In this document: positions 52,998-64,000 of the stretch, piece after piece
Numbering within the stretch: position 1 is the first letter of the stretch
How the letters are laid out: each line of letters starts with the position of its first letter
Assembly: GCA_015143295.1 (NCBI GenBank)
Contig: CM026571.1
Span: 33,756,505-33,820,504 of the forward strand
Origin: Tetracentron sinense
Lineage: Eukaryota > Streptophyta > Magnoliopsida > Trochodendrales > Trochodendraceae
Length of the DNA stretch: 64,000 nucleotides
Reading direction: 5' to 3'
The notes under the pieces: generated by a model
The model's input: the letters and a program-made list of their open reading frames with translations, nothing else
Told to the model about the DNA's origin: nothing
Databases searched by the model: none
Position numbers and translations under genes: made by a program

Positions 52998-55228
52998 TGT
53001 AGAGCCCCGAATTTATTATTCTTAATACTTGTGAAGTTTATTAAATGTTATGGAAACATGTGTTTAATTTTAATGTGTTTAAGCTTGCAAATTTAATGTT
53101 AAAAAGTGTTGATTTTAAAACCCAAATAAAACACTCAATTTAAGTCGTTTTTGAGGTTTAATTGCATGAAAAGGGAGATAATCAAAAAGTAGCAAAAGAG
53201 TTTTAAAAAAAAAAAATCGGCCCCGGCGATCGATCGCCATCGGTGGGCAATCGATCGCCCAAAACGCCGTTCCGGTGGTGGTTTGCACGATCTCGCGTGT
53301 TTTGAGTCCCTAGGGCTCTCAATGTTATAAATACCCCCTTATACTCGTGGGTTGAGGGTTTCTAAAGCTTTCTAAACCTAAAAGAGAGTGAGAAGAGGAT
53401 TTTGAGAGATCCAAGAGGAAGGATCAAAGGTTTTGCAAGGAAGAAGGGTGAAAAAGCTTAGATCAATCCCATTCGTAAGCGCGTGATCGTAGGGAAGCAA
53501 TCAGGAGAGGTAAATATAACTTCCTTACTATCAATATAGTGATTTTGATATGAACATTATGAAAGTGATAGATCTAAAGCAAGAACAATCAAGATTAAGC
53601 ATGATTAGGATGTTTCAATCCTTTATGAAAAATACATATGATGTTAGAGAATGTTTTGAACCATGATTCCCTTATGAAAAATATATATGATGTTAGAGAA
53701 TGTTTCGAATCATGATTTTCTCATGAAAAAATACATGTGATGATTTGATAGTATTTTAAATTATAATTCTCTTGTGGAAAATATACCTGATGTTTAGAGA
53801 GTATTTTAAGTGATGGTTTTCTTATGGAAAAATATATATGATGACTAGAAAATGTTCTAAATTATGATTTTATTATGAAAGATGAATGTGATGTTTAAAG
53901 ATGTTTCTATGATTTTTATTTCTCATATCAACAAGGGAAAGAAAATTATCTTGTAGTGTGTGGATGATGGAGAATGGAGGAAGGGATGATGGTTGAAATT
54001 GATGAAACAATTATGAGCTTGCCTTGAAATTTTGATGTGTTATGAAACTAGGGTTTGGTGAGATTAATTTTATTAAAATTATCTATTGAAAATTAGGCAT
54101 GATAGATATAATTGTTTCTTATTTTATTATCGAAAACTTGATAAATTTATATTTCATAGTGATTATGAGAATTTCTGCATGTTAAAATTAGTGCATGATC
54201 GACAATTATCATTATTGCACTCATACTGATTCACGAAATTAAATATGAATAAGCATGAGAATAAACAAGATGACAAGTATTATGCAAGTACACAAGGACA
54301 CGAGCATGATGTATGATTGAGTTTTGCACTGACCGAGTACCTACAAGCCTAAGATCAAGGCAAGACCAGCCGTATACACCGGCGAATGTGTAGACAAGCC
54401 GTATACACCGGATAATGTGTAGACAAGCCGTATACACCGGATAATGTGTAGACAAGCCGTATGCACTGGATAATGTGTAAACCGTGTGGTACCTCGGAAA
54501 GTAGGGTATATGTTAATCTCTACCCAATATATGGGGTAGAGTTATATTAAGTTATTGCATTTGCATGTTGTTGGATACATTCACGAACAAAAAAAATAAC
54601 TAAGATAAACAAGAGAAACAAGTACAAGTGATCATGTGCAAGAATTGAAATTGAATTATGTTTCCGCACTCTGAATTGTTATATGTTTACATGCCATGTT
54701 AAATTTTAAATTATGTTTATATTAAATGTCGTTATATTGTTAGATAGGATTTTATATATATGTGGGATAACTTGTTACTCAGCCGATGACTGTTGTTGTC
54801 GGCAGGTTCTAGATTTGACATCTGTGCTCCAGGACCTTGGGAAGAAGAAGAGTACAAGGAGGAAGAGGAAGAGCCAACAGCTGATTACCCCGAGGGTGAA
54901 TGGAATTTGGACCGTTGGCCATATACTGGAAATTAGATTACTAGTATTTTGAGTTCGAGTTTTAGACATTGTAATAGACTTAATTCTAGATTTATAGTTA
55001 GATTGAATTAATGATTTGGATCATGTAGGATGATTTGAATTAATTTTGATGTTTTAGTATTTATTTCAAATATTAGACTTGATCAGTATTTATTTAAAGA
55101 GAAATTTTTTTTCAGGTTCATGTTTTAGAATTACCTTAAATGCTTTATGATAGGAAGTTATGGAAGTTAATGGTTAAGTCACATGCCAAAGTCTTACATT
55201 AAGTTAGGTGGGATCTTGGGGCGCGACA
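52998..55228 (+). mobile_element. Solo LTR D
   Basis: TGTAGAGCCCCGAATT ... CTTGGGGCGCGACA, 2231 bp, flanked by TAAAG at 52993-52997 and 55229-55233, interrupts the protease frame of copia element 2. Palindromes GGCGATCGATCGCC (53225-53238) and GGGCAATCGATCGCCC (53245-53260) lie before the TATA box at 53326-53333. A 29-bp tandem repeat (GCCGTATACACCGGATAATG) runs four times at 54369-54480. GTTACTCAGCCGATGAC is at 54774-54790. It is closest to LTRs A and C. Confidence 0.92.
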
Positions 55229-55684
55229 TAAAGTTAGGAATGTTGATGGTACTATGCCCTCTATCTCTAGCAATAGTAGTGTTTTTGTATCTCCTTCAAA
55301 GTCTTTGTCCGCTGTCCCTCGTTTTTCCAATTTTTCTATCAACCTTCTCTTTGTTAGCAATATCACAAAATCTTTGAATTGTAGTGTCACATTTTTATCT
55401 TCTCACTATGTCTTTCAAGACTTGGTGATGAGGAGGATGATTGGTAGTGGTAGTGAGAAGGATGGCTTCTACATGTTGGATTCATTCGTGGGTTCTCAAG
55501 CCTACCAGTCTACTTCAGGAGATATGGGTTGTTTTGATCAGTTGATGAGATGGCATTTATGCTTGGGCCATCCATCCTTTTTTGTGCTTAAAATGATGTT
55601 TCATTAGTTGTATTCTTCTACTTCTAGTGAGAAACTTGTGAACGTGTAAAACATTGTAGAACTTCATATTCTTATAGTAATAGC
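55229..55684 (+). pseudogene. Copia element 2 protease end and integrase start
   Basis: Open at 55254-55607: FLSSHYVFQDLVMRRMIG, GFYMLDSF (pre-integrase) and RWHLCLGHPS, the H-x-RLGHP part of the GAG-pre-integrase domain. Then CRTSYSYSNS, interrupted by the hAT insertion. GTAATAGC at 55677-55684 is its left 8-bp target copy. Confidence 0.75.
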
Positions 55685-57179
55685 CAAAGTTCGTAATATC
55701 GAAAATATCGGCGATATATCGCCGATATTTTTCGGTATCGGTGAAGACCGATGCATTGACACCCTGTTTAAAAAAAATACACAATATCGATTGGTATCGC
55801 CGATATATCTCCGATATCGGCGATATATCGACGAAACCATACCGATATTGACCAAAAAAAAAGGAAGTTGAGAGTTCAAACTCTGAATATCTTTGATTTA
55901 GTAGAAAAAAAAAGGGGGGGTTGATTTAGAAGAAAGAAGAAGGAAGAAGAAGGAGGAAGAAGGAAGAAGAGGCCAGAGGGTACCTGAGCCAGTCCACTGT
56001 TGCCGTCCACCGTCGCTGTCACTGTCGCCGTCGCCATTGCCAAACGCCCAAACCCAAGCTAAGGTTCCTCCTTGCCCCTTGGCTCCTCTCTGCGCTTTTT
56101 TTTTTTTGGTTATGTTCTGTGATCTGAAGTCTTATGATTGAATTGGATAAGCTTGAAACCCTTATAAGGGTTTGCTAAGTTCACTCACTCCTACTTAAAA
56201 CTTAAAACCCTTGTAAGGGTTTGCTAAGTTCACTCACTCCTAGTTAAAACTTAAAAACCTTATAAGGGTTTGCTAACTTCACTCCTACGTAAAACTTAAA
56301 ACCCTTTTCAGGGTTATCTAACTTCACTCTTACTTTTATTTTTTATTTTTTTAAGGGCTTTAACTTTTAAGTAAGATTATATTAATGCTTTTTTTATTTT
56401 ATTTTATGATAATGCATTTTTTTCTATGAAACTAGCATTATCTTATAAACCCTTATAAGGGTTATTTAATTGTTAATGCATTTTTTTTTGTAAAAAAGTT
56501 ATCATGTTAATGTTAGGTATTTTAACCTAAAATTTTAAAGGTAATGCTAGTTTCACACTTTCACTCTCTTTATAAATTATATGGAGGCTTTAATTAAAAA
56601 AAAAAATTCACTATATTGAAATATAACAAAAAAATAATAATTTCTTGATAAAGATGTATCTCTAGCAAATTATGCCCATAAGACCATTTTAGTAATATTA
56701 AAAAATTAATAATTTCTTAATAAATTTTTATAAATTAAAAATAATTTATATGTAATATCTCTAACCTTATAAGGGCTTTTTAAAAATATAATAACACCTT
56801 GACTAATCAGTAATCACTTAACTATTCTTTTTAATACAAAAATTTAACATACTTTCTCTAATCAGTAATCACTTTGATTAATAAGTTAACATACTTTTTA
56901 GTACAAAAATTTATAAGTTAATATACTATTTTTATTACATAATCTTCTCATTGCATCTTTTATATATATTGTTGTTTTTTTTAATGTTTTTATTCTAAAA
57001 TGTGTATTAACATCTATTTTAACATTTTCTGAAGTTTCACTACAAAATTCCATGTTTTGCCCAATTTTTTGCCATTTTTTCCAATAGTCACCGATAAACG
57101 ATATATCTTCCGATATAACTCCGATATATCTTTTTTCTGCGGCTCGACATGTCGACCGATATCGACATTTAAAACTTTG
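55685..57179. mobile_element. Non-autonomous hAT element, 1495 bp
   Basis: GTAATAGC is repeated exactly at 55677-55684 and 57180-57187, an 8-bp duplication typical of hAT, and removal restores the copia frame (YSYSNSKCTTPF). Ends are CAAAGTT and, inverted, CAAAGTT. Both subterminal zones are crowded with palindromes such as CGATATATCG, TCGGCGATATATCGCCGA and CCGATATCGG, likely transposase-binding sites. Inside lie a GAAGAAGGA tract, a GC-rich CCGTCGCTGTC stretch (55995-56040) that could be captured exon-like DNA, and a 49-bp tandem repeat (TTTGCTAAGTTCACTCACTC) at 56150-56330. No transposase is encoded. Confidence 0.88.
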
Positions 57180-57650
57180 GTAATAGCAAATGCACTACAC
57201 CATTTAAAGTTCATTCTGATGTTTGGAGTCCTCACACCACCTCACTATCAGTATTTTATATCTTTGTTGATGATTTTCTCACACTACATGGGATCACCTT
57301 TTTAAAGCTAAAAGAGATGTTTGTTTTGTATTTAAATTTTTTCACAAAATGGTGTGTACTCAGTTCACTACTTAGCTAAAAATTATTCCTTCTGATAATG
57401 GTAGTGAGTATTTAAATGAAGGTTTACTTATTTTTCTGCTCATGGCATTATCCACCAAACTACTTGTCCAACAAAATGGGGTGGCTGAACACAAGAATTG
57501 TCGTCTTGAAATTATTCGCTTATTGCTCTTTACTGTGCATGTTTCCAAAACTTTCTTGTGTAACGCAATGCTTACTGCTGCTTTCCTTACAAACTACATG
57601 CCTTCGAGAGTTTTGAGATTTAAAGCATCAATTGATGTTCTATCTCCTCA
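57180..57650 (+). pseudogene. Copia element 2 integrase, second part
   Basis: Reads TPFKVHSDVW (first catalytic Asp), FVDDFL, then a decayed SDNGSEYLNEGL near 57395-57425 and QQNGVAEHKNCRLEIIR with the Glu, FLTNYMPSRVLRFKASIDVLSP. At least two frame changes and one stop are present. It ends abruptly at the junction with the reversed copia element 3. Confidence 0.75.
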
Positions 57651-57828
57651 CTCCTCTAGGTTTCCCAAGTTGGAGAAAGGGTTTAGAGATTTAGGATTCT
57701 TAGGGAAGAAGAGGGTGAGGAAAAAATAAAGATTAGGGTAAATTGCATAGTGAGGGATAGAGAACCCTATTAGCATCTTATATTAAGAGAACATTAGATA
57801 TATACCCTTGATATTACATATATCAACA
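57651..57828 (-). repeat. 3' LTR of copia element 3 (left border approximate)
   Basis: On the minus strand the coding end NVYAPA-stop is followed by GCTTGAGGAAGAG, a polypurine tract, and then TGTTGATATATGTAATATC, the LTR start at 57828. The LTR continues with CTCTATCCCTCACTATGC. The left end cannot be fixed without the 5' copy; it meets copia element 2 near 57640-57660. Confidence 0.6.
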
Positions 57829-58590
57829 CTCTTCCTCAAGCTGGAGCATAAACATTAAGCATGTCCAGCTTGACAGTAATATCCTGAAGGATAGCAAGGC
57901 CAGCAGGCTTGGTGAAGATGTTAGCAAGTTGTTGAGAAGACGAAACATGCTGAAGAGATATGAACAATCTCGAACTTTCTCTCGGAGAAAATGAAAATCA
58001 ACTTCAATGTGCTTTGTCCTCTCATAAAGCACAGATCAGAGATAATTTTGCGACAACCTCATTATCACAATATAAAGACATAGGGCCTTTACTAGAAACC
58101 CTAACTCAGAAATTAGAAAACGAAGCCACAGAACTTCACAAGTGGCATGAGCAAAAGCCCGATATTTTGCTTCGGCACTAGAGCGAGAAACAACGGATTG
58201 CTTTTGCTCTTCCACACAACCAAGTTAACTCCAAGAAAAGCACAATAACCCGAGTTGGAGCGACAATCAGTAGTAGATCTGGTCCAATCGACATCTGTAT
58301 AGCCGGAGATCTCGAGATGCCCATGTGAGCGATAGACAAATCCACAACTGGGTTTAGACTTGATATATCGGGGAATACGATGAACAATAGTAAGGTGTGA
58401 AGCACGGGGAGCATGTATGAACTGACTAACCATGCTGATAGCAAACGTAATATCGAGTGAGGGTGAGATATATCAAGCAGCCCACAAGACGTTGGTAGGC
58501 ATGAGGATCAGGAAGAAGATTACCCTCACCATTATGTAAAGAGAGCTTCGGATCTATGGGAGAAGTAGCGGGTTTACACCCACTCATACT
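57829..58590 (-). pseudogene. Copia element 3 RNase H
   Basis: Minus-strand frames read LVGCLIYLTLTR (58470-58510), VSQFIHAPRASHLTIVHRI, RYIKSKPSCGFVYRSHGH, ISGYTDVDWTRSTTDCRS (D-x-D-W of copia RNase H), YCAFLGVNLVVWKSK and, at the end, LANIFTKPAGLAILQ. The normal SGY-x-DADW is changed to TDVDW, and frames shift several times. Confidence 0.8.
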
Positions 58591-59370
58591 AGTATCACTC
58601 AGCAGATCAAAGCATACTTCCGCTGTGATAGAAAAATTTCCTTCTTAGATGGAGCAATCTCTAGACTAAGAAAGTACTTTAGATGACTTAGGTCTTTGAC
58701 ATCAAAGGTACACCCCAAATCACTCTTAGCATGAAAGATAAATGAGGAGTCATCACCAATCAAGATGATATGATCAACATATACCAGAAGTATAGTGCGG
58801 CCTAAGGCGCCAGAATGGATAAAGACAATATGATCAGAGTGACATCGCTGAAAGCCCACACTCAGAACCACTTCACTGAAGCGATGAAACCAAGCACGGG
58901 GTGATTGCTTTAAACCATATATAGACTTCCGAAGTCTACAAACCTTCTCAGACTCCCCCTGAAGCATGAAACCAGGAGGGGGTCCATTTATACTTCCTCG
59001 GTAAGATGCATATTAAGACATTCTTGATGTCCAACTGATAGAGAGGTCAACTATGATTTGCCACAAGAGAGAGTAGGACACGAACAGAAGTCAGTTAGGC
59101 CACGAGAACAAAAGTAGCATCGTATTCAAGCCCATAGGTCTGAGTAAATCCGCGGGGAACAAGACGAGCCTTGTACTGAGCAATTCTAGTATCAAAGTTA
59201 TGTTTGACTATGAAGACCCAACGGCAACCCACAGGTTTCTTCCCAGATGGAAGAGGAATCATATCCCAAGTATGATTAGACCGAAGGGCATTCATCTCAT
59301 CAACCATAGCACCATTCCACTCAGGATGAAGAAGAGTAGCACGAACAAATCGATGAATAGTCATAGAGTC
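58591..59370 (-). pseudogene. Copia element 3 reverse transcriptase
   Basis: 59095-59364 gives EWNGAMVDEMNALRSNHTWD and GKKPVGCRWVFIVKHNFD, the RVT_2 start. 58599-58967 gives VCRLRKSIYGLKQSPRAWF and LLVYVDHIILIG. The catalytic YVDD is YVDH here, so the second aspartate is lost. A frame change and a short non-coding stretch separate the two parts. Confidence 0.85.
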
Positions 59371-60130
59371 AATCCCTGAAAGGAAGGCCTAGTACAAAGG
59401 AGATACATCCTGATAACAAACATACTTTGCAACAGGGTAAGGAGTAACATAGGAGCAGACAACCTTTCGATGAGCAATAAGCAACTCAAGATCAGAAGTA
59501 ACATGAGGAACAATAGCAGAAGAATGAACATGAATAACAAAAGGTAAATAAACACGTCGGGGAGTGGCCTGCGGAGAAGATTGTGGTAGAGGCGCATCAA
59601 AGAAGGACTAGGCAGCTGACAACGAGAGTACGTGAAAAACTCCTGCTGTGGAAGGTCCCTTATAACAGATAAAGGCATAGAGACAGTAGGCACAATAGGA
59701 GTAGGAAAGAAATATGGTTTTGTCTCGAAAAAGGTAACATCCAGAGAGACAAAAAAACGATTAATCTGAAGATCATAACACTAATAGCCTTTAGATACAC
59801 GCTAGAATAACCAACAAAGACACATCTAATAGCTTTATCGTCCAATTTCAGACGATTGGGGCGAAGATCTTGAACAAAGCAGGTAAGACCCATAACTCAA
59901 TGAGAAACATGAGAATAAAGAAGCTGATATGATGAGAGACCATCAAGAAGATGAGAAGGTGCCCGATTGACGAGGAAACAAGTAGTGAGAAGTGCTATAG
60001 ACCAATAAGGCTTAGGCACTTACATGCCTCGCAATAAGGAGCGGGTGACGCCGACTAAATGACAATTTTGCGCTCAGTAACACCATTTTGTTGTGGTGTG
60101 TAAGGATAGGTAAGTGGATGAGCAATACCA
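59371..60130 (-). pseudogene. Copia element 3 integrase C-terminal part and linker
   Basis: 60055-60130 encodes AHPLTYPYTPQQNGVTERK with the catalytic Glu. 59660-59893 encodes FVQDLRPNRLKLDDKAIRC and VFVGYSSV, the usual post-integrase segment. 59371-59650 is the variable linker with Leu-rich frames. TACCA at 60126-60130 is the left target duplication of solo LTR C. Confidence 0.75.
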
Positions 60131-62799
60131 TGTAGAGACCCAAAATTTAGTTTCTTGACATTCGTGCCATTTATATGAATTTCTTGAAATATGTGTCCGA
60201 TTTTAAATGCATGCATTCCTAAAAGATGAATTAAAAGGGATGCCTTAACATCCCTTAACTTCAAGAAGCTCTAGTTTTGTCACCGTTGATCGGAATCGAA
60301 TGATTCTTGAACCATTAGGAAGGTATGGAAACCTTCTTCGAGGTTCATGTTTATAATTTTTCCAGATTCTTAGTCAAAGATAGGCTAAATATTGGATTTC
60401 CAAAATTGGGCCTTCTGAAAATTTGTGCTGCTGAAATCCATTCCAAACCAGTTAGCTTTATAGCCCATTTAGGTAATTAAAAACTTAAAATTGGGACTTG
60501 TTTATTAGATATAAAATTGTTCCCCTTTGAATGACGAGTCCAACGCAAGTTGAATCGTCAAATTCCAATAACCGAGTCAAAAGTTACGGCCAAAATACCA
60601 AAAATAGTTCCGAGTAAAAAAAAAAGAAAAACAAAAATGTGAGGGTGACTGATCGCCCACCACTGGCGATCGATTGCCCAGTACAGGAAATTTTTCCGAG
60701 AAACGCGATTTTCAACCTTTTCTACCTTCCCTAGGGTTCTCAACTTTATAAATACCTCCTTAACTCGTGAATTAGGTTTCCTAGAGCCTCATAAACATAA
60801 AAGTGAGAGAGAAGAGAGTATTTTGAGAGATCCAAAGAGGAAAAAGCCTAGAGATTTCAAGGATTCAACAAAAGAAGAAGGAAAGAGACTTGAGGATCTA
60901 GTTCGAGCCCCATTCGCAAGCGATAGATCTTAGGGAAGCGATTAAGTGAGGTAAATAACTTTCCCTAGTTCTCAATTTTATAACTATTAATCTAAAGTAT
61001 GAATCTAATGATAAGATCTATGTAAAGAACATGATTAATAGTAAGATAAATGGATTTGATTATCTCTCATGCAATATTTTTATGAATAACGTAAATATGA
61101 ATTTCTTTCTAACAATATGATGATTATTAATATAAATAAGAATAAATAGTTTGGATTTAAAGTAAGAAAACAAGATCAAAGCATGTTATATTATGTACAT
61201 CCCTTATTAAACATGTTCATGATTTTTAGAGATGTTTTATTTATGATTTTTATGATGTATATCAACAAGGGGAAAGAGAATGAAAATTGTGGTGTATGTA
61301 TGGATTGAGAATGAAGGAAGTGATGAAATTATGGAGTTGAATGTAATGTATGAAATAATTGAATGATGGATATAAATTATTTGTGAGATTAGGGTTACAT
61401 GTTAGTGTGTTTTGTGGATATAATCTATGAGAATTATGATTGATAAATTATGTAGTGTAATTATGATATTGATCTCGATTAAAAAGGGTGTTGTTGATAT
61501 TTAAATTAAATTGTGAATTATGTATGTAGAAAATAAACTGTGGTTAAAGCCTATTAAATGATTGGGAACATGAATGTTGCTGTGTGTTTATTTTATGTTT
61601 TCATACGTGATATATTGTTGGGTAAAGGAACCTTTGATGAGAGTCAAGCTTGCCTAGGCTTGGTTAACATAATGGAATGGGACGCTATGGTGAGATGTCC
61701 TATGGCCCTTGACTGATAGTCTTAGGTATAATTTAACCAAGAGTATATTACCGTGCACTCACTCAAGATAATGAATATGTAAAAACATGATAAAAAGTAA
61801 GATTACAAGTATTATACAAGTACACACGAAAGCGATGAATGCATGATTGAGTTTTGCATTGACCAAGTATCCACAAGCCTAAGATCAAGGCAAGACAAGC
61901 CGTATACACCGGATAATGTGTAGACAAGCCATATACACCGGATAATGTGTAGACAAGCCGTATGCACCGAATAATGTATAAATCGTGTGGTACCTCGGAA
62001 AGTAGGGTATATGTTACTCTCTACCCAATATATGGGGTAGAGTTATTTTAAGTTATTGCATAATGCATGTTGTTTGATTTATTCATGAAAAAGAAAGACA
62101 AGTCTGAAAAGTAAGATAAGAAAGACAAGTCAAGAAAAGTAAGATAAGAAAAAAAGTCAAGTAATAAGACAAGCAAGATAAGTAAGATAAGCACAAGTGA
62201 ACACATGAAAGAATTGAAAAGAAAATTTGTTCCGCACTCTGATTTATGTATGTGAATTGTAATTGAACTGTTACTTGTATACATGTTATAGTTATGATAT
62301 TGTTTACTATGGATTATTATATACGTGGAGTAACTGGTTACTCAGCCGATGACTATTGTTGTCGGCAGGTTCGAGATTTGATAATTATACCTAGGAGCCA
62401 TGAGTTAAAGAGAAGTACATAAGGAAGATCTTGCAAGTGATCATCCCGTAGAGGAACGGGATTTCGATGGATGGTTTTACTATTATTTTAGTTTATTAGA
62501 AATTGTTTAAATTCCAGAGAGATTGTAATTAGTTTATTATGTTTTAGTCTTTAAATTGAGATACTTAGATTTGATAGGTTTAATTTAAGAGTTGAGAATC
62601 ACGAGGATGATTTAGATTATGTAGGTTCAGTTTAATTACAGATTTAAGTTGATATTCTGTTGAGGTATTAAATATTATTCCATTGAAGGAATTTTTAAGT
62701 TCAGATTTTGTATGCCTTTAAGGCTCATTAATTAGATTAAGTCAAGTAAGTCACATGCCAAAGTTTTCAATTCTCTAGGGGGGATTTTGGGGCGCGACA
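60131..62799 (+). mobile_element. Solo LTR C
   Basis: TGTAGAGACCCAAAA ... TTTTGGGGCGCGACA, 2669 bp, with TACCA at 60126-60130 and 62800-62804, interrupts the integrase of copia element 3. Landmarks: CTGGCGATCGATTGCCCAG (near 60663), TATAAATA (60747-60754), CGCAAGCGATAGATC (about 60916), a 29-bp tandem repeat of the GCCGTATACACCGGATAATG type (three copies, 61893-61980), and GTTACTCAGCCGATGAC (62337-62353). Its orientation is opposite to the element it hit. Confidence 0.93.
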
Positions 62800-63540
62800 T
62801 ACCATGAGTTTGAAGATATTGGACAAAAGGAGTAGAGAGATAGTTGCCACTATTATCAGATCAAAGAGCCTTAATAAGACCACCAAATTGGTTAACAACC
62901 ATAACATGAAATTTTTGGAATTTAGAGAACACCTTATCCTTAGACTTAATAAGGTAGACCCAAGTAGCCCAAGGGTAGTCATCGATAAAAATAACATAAT
63001 AACGAAAACCATCACTAGAGGTAACCGAAGATGGACCCCAAACATCAGAATGAACAAACTCAAAAGTAGAACTACATCTATACATGTGAGAGGATAGACA
63101 GTGCAAACATGTTTAGAAAGCTCACAAGTATCACATTGAAAAGTAATGAAGAACATAGTCTACTAAAAGTAGGAATCAAAGAACACAAAGTCTTAGATCC
63201 AACATGCCCAAGCTTGGTATGCCATAAACGATAAGTATCATGAGTAGCATCAATAGAAAAAAGAAAAACAATAGTAGTAGTAGATGGGACATGATCAAGA
63301 GCATAATCTGTGTCAAGGTAGTATAGTCAACCTCTTTCCACGCCTCTACCAACAATCTTCCTCATAGTTAGCACTTGAAAGAGACAATAAGAAGGATAAA
63401 ATATAGCACAACAATTGAGTTTAGTTATAAGACTACTAACTGAAAGAAGGTTAGAAGATAAACAAGGAACATGTAAAACATGAGATTGAGAGAGAAATTG
63501 AGATACAACAATGTGACCTACTCCTAAAACAGGGTAATGG
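62800..63540 (-). pseudogene. Copia element 3 integrase N-terminal and core part
   Basis: Minus-strand frames include LWHTKLGHVG (63200-63230), CELSKHV, then STFEFVHSDVWGPSSV, YYVIFIDDYPWATWVY and SDNSGNYLSTPFVQYLQ, giving H-x-GH, first Asp and SDN-second Asp. A stop precedes SDN. The frame is continuous with the part left of solo LTR C when that LTR is ignored. Confidence 0.8.
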
Positions 63541-64000
63541 TACCATCGGCCAAGCGAACCTTAGCAGTAGGAGATGGAGGTGAATAAATGGAATAACCCT
63601 GTGACTTACCAGTCATATGATTACTAGCTCCGGAATCAATAAATCAGTTAGGGGAAGAAGACGGTGTAGTGGCAGCATAAGCTGAGGGAGCATGGATACT
63701 TGAGGCAGCAAGTGAAGATGAAGTAGAAGTATCAGAATCACTCTGCAGACGAAACTCGGCGCGGATCATCTCAGCAATCTGAGCTCTCAAGGACTACAAA
63801 GGATCACTCGCATCAACTGAGGCTGCAGGCGGAGGATCAATAGCAGGAGTTGTAGTAAAATGAATAGCAAGACCAGACTGGTAACCCTTAGGATAGCCAT
63901 GCAGACGATAACAATGATCACAATCATGTCCCACTATATCACAGTGAGCATAATGAATAATAATTTTGCCACGACCATGACCTCCATGACCACGACGACT
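63541..64000 (-). pseudogene. Copia element 3 gag end and protease (partial at window edge)
   Basis: Minus strand: HDCDHCYRLHGYPKGYQSG (about 63885-63945), a zinc knuckle followed by the Ale-type CY-LHGYP phrase. A Ser/Ala/Pro-rich linker (SVDASDPLC) follows, then FIDSGASNHMTG (about 63610-63650), the protease active site, with a stop where Trp is usual. Gag continues beyond the window. Confidence 0.75.

Larger units (their letters stand above)
52354..57650 (+). mobile_element. Truncated copia element 2, interrupted twice
   Basis: 5' LTR, primer-binding site, protease and integrase lie in order on the plus strand, split by solo LTR D (52998-55228) in the protease region and by a hAT element (55685-57179) in the integrase. 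The 3' half (RT, RNase H, 3' LTR) is missing: integrase breaks off at IDVLSP near 57640, where the oppositely oriented copia element 3 begins. Confidence 0.75.
57651..64000 (-). mobile_element. Copia element 3 (Ale/Retrofit-like), runs off the window
   Basis: From right to left on the minus strand: gag zinc knuckle (63870-63960), protease (about 63540-63660), integrase split by solo LTR C (59890-60130 and 62800-63160), RT (58599-59364), RNase H (57850-58440), polypurine tract and 3' LTR (to about 57651). The motif CYRLHGYPKG after the zinc knuckle is typical of Ale-type copia. Stops and frameshifts occur throughout. The 5' LTR lies beyond 64000. Confidence 0.8.

Noticed and set aside
54231..54455. 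Minus-strand ORF with repeated VYT-type peptides
   Set aside because: It only translates the 29-bp tandem repeat in solo LTR D.

Overview
The window is plant nuclear DNA, most likely from an angiosperm with a large, repeat-rich genome. Nearly all of it is nested retrotransposons (Ty3/gypsy, Ty1/copia and LINEs). The few host genes have GT-AG introns, a chloroplast-type N-terminus and plant-type leaders (TAGGGTTT). I cannot name the species. There are no prokaryotic features, tRNA or rRNA genes, or CRISPR arrays.

Layout. 1-1141 is the 3' part of a long terminal repeat (LTR). 1142-6521 holds two minus-strand LINE remnants split by a solo LTR, and lies beside the first coding exon of an ABCE/RLI (RNase L inhibitor) gene (6522-6624, minus). 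A MITE (6945-7121) sits upstream of that gene. 7749-18965 is a complete Tat-lineage gypsy element on the minus strand (here Tat1), with both LTRs, an AAAAG target duplication, gag-PR-RT-RH-aRNH-INT, and an antisense spliced gene with its own promoter. 20342-21355 is a FAR1/FRS-type pseudogene, followed by a LINE scrap. 21931-45945 is a second, heavily interrupted Tat-like element on the plus strand (Tat2). Its leader carries hairpin and tandem arrays. It is broken by a solo LTR inside a solo LTR (24860-29483), a copia-like solo LTR (33316-35447), a truncated copia element (38143-41030) and another solo LTR (42349-44528). 46317-49161 holds the promoter and five exons of a plastid-targeted alpha/beta hydrolase (plus). 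49162-64000 holds three broken copia elements, two solo LTRs and a non-autonomous hAT element with an 8-bp target duplication.

The two host genes point away from each other: ABCE runs left, the hydrolase runs right. About 40 kb of nested elements separates their 5' ends, and each shows only its 5' part here, so their remaining exons lie outside the window or are lost.

Three observations stand out. (1) Eight long LTRs from at least two superfamilies all carry one or more short palindromes with a TCGA-type centre about 55-90 bp upstream of the TATA box; the arms differ between copies but stay self-complementary. (2) The heptamer ACAACGG/CCGTTGT occurs 26 times across Tat1, in LTRs, intron and coding parts alike, but only a few times in the rest of the window. 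(3) The Tat2 leader carries a 30-bp array whose first and last units are perfect hairpins with different, compensated stems. All positions and counts were read by eye.
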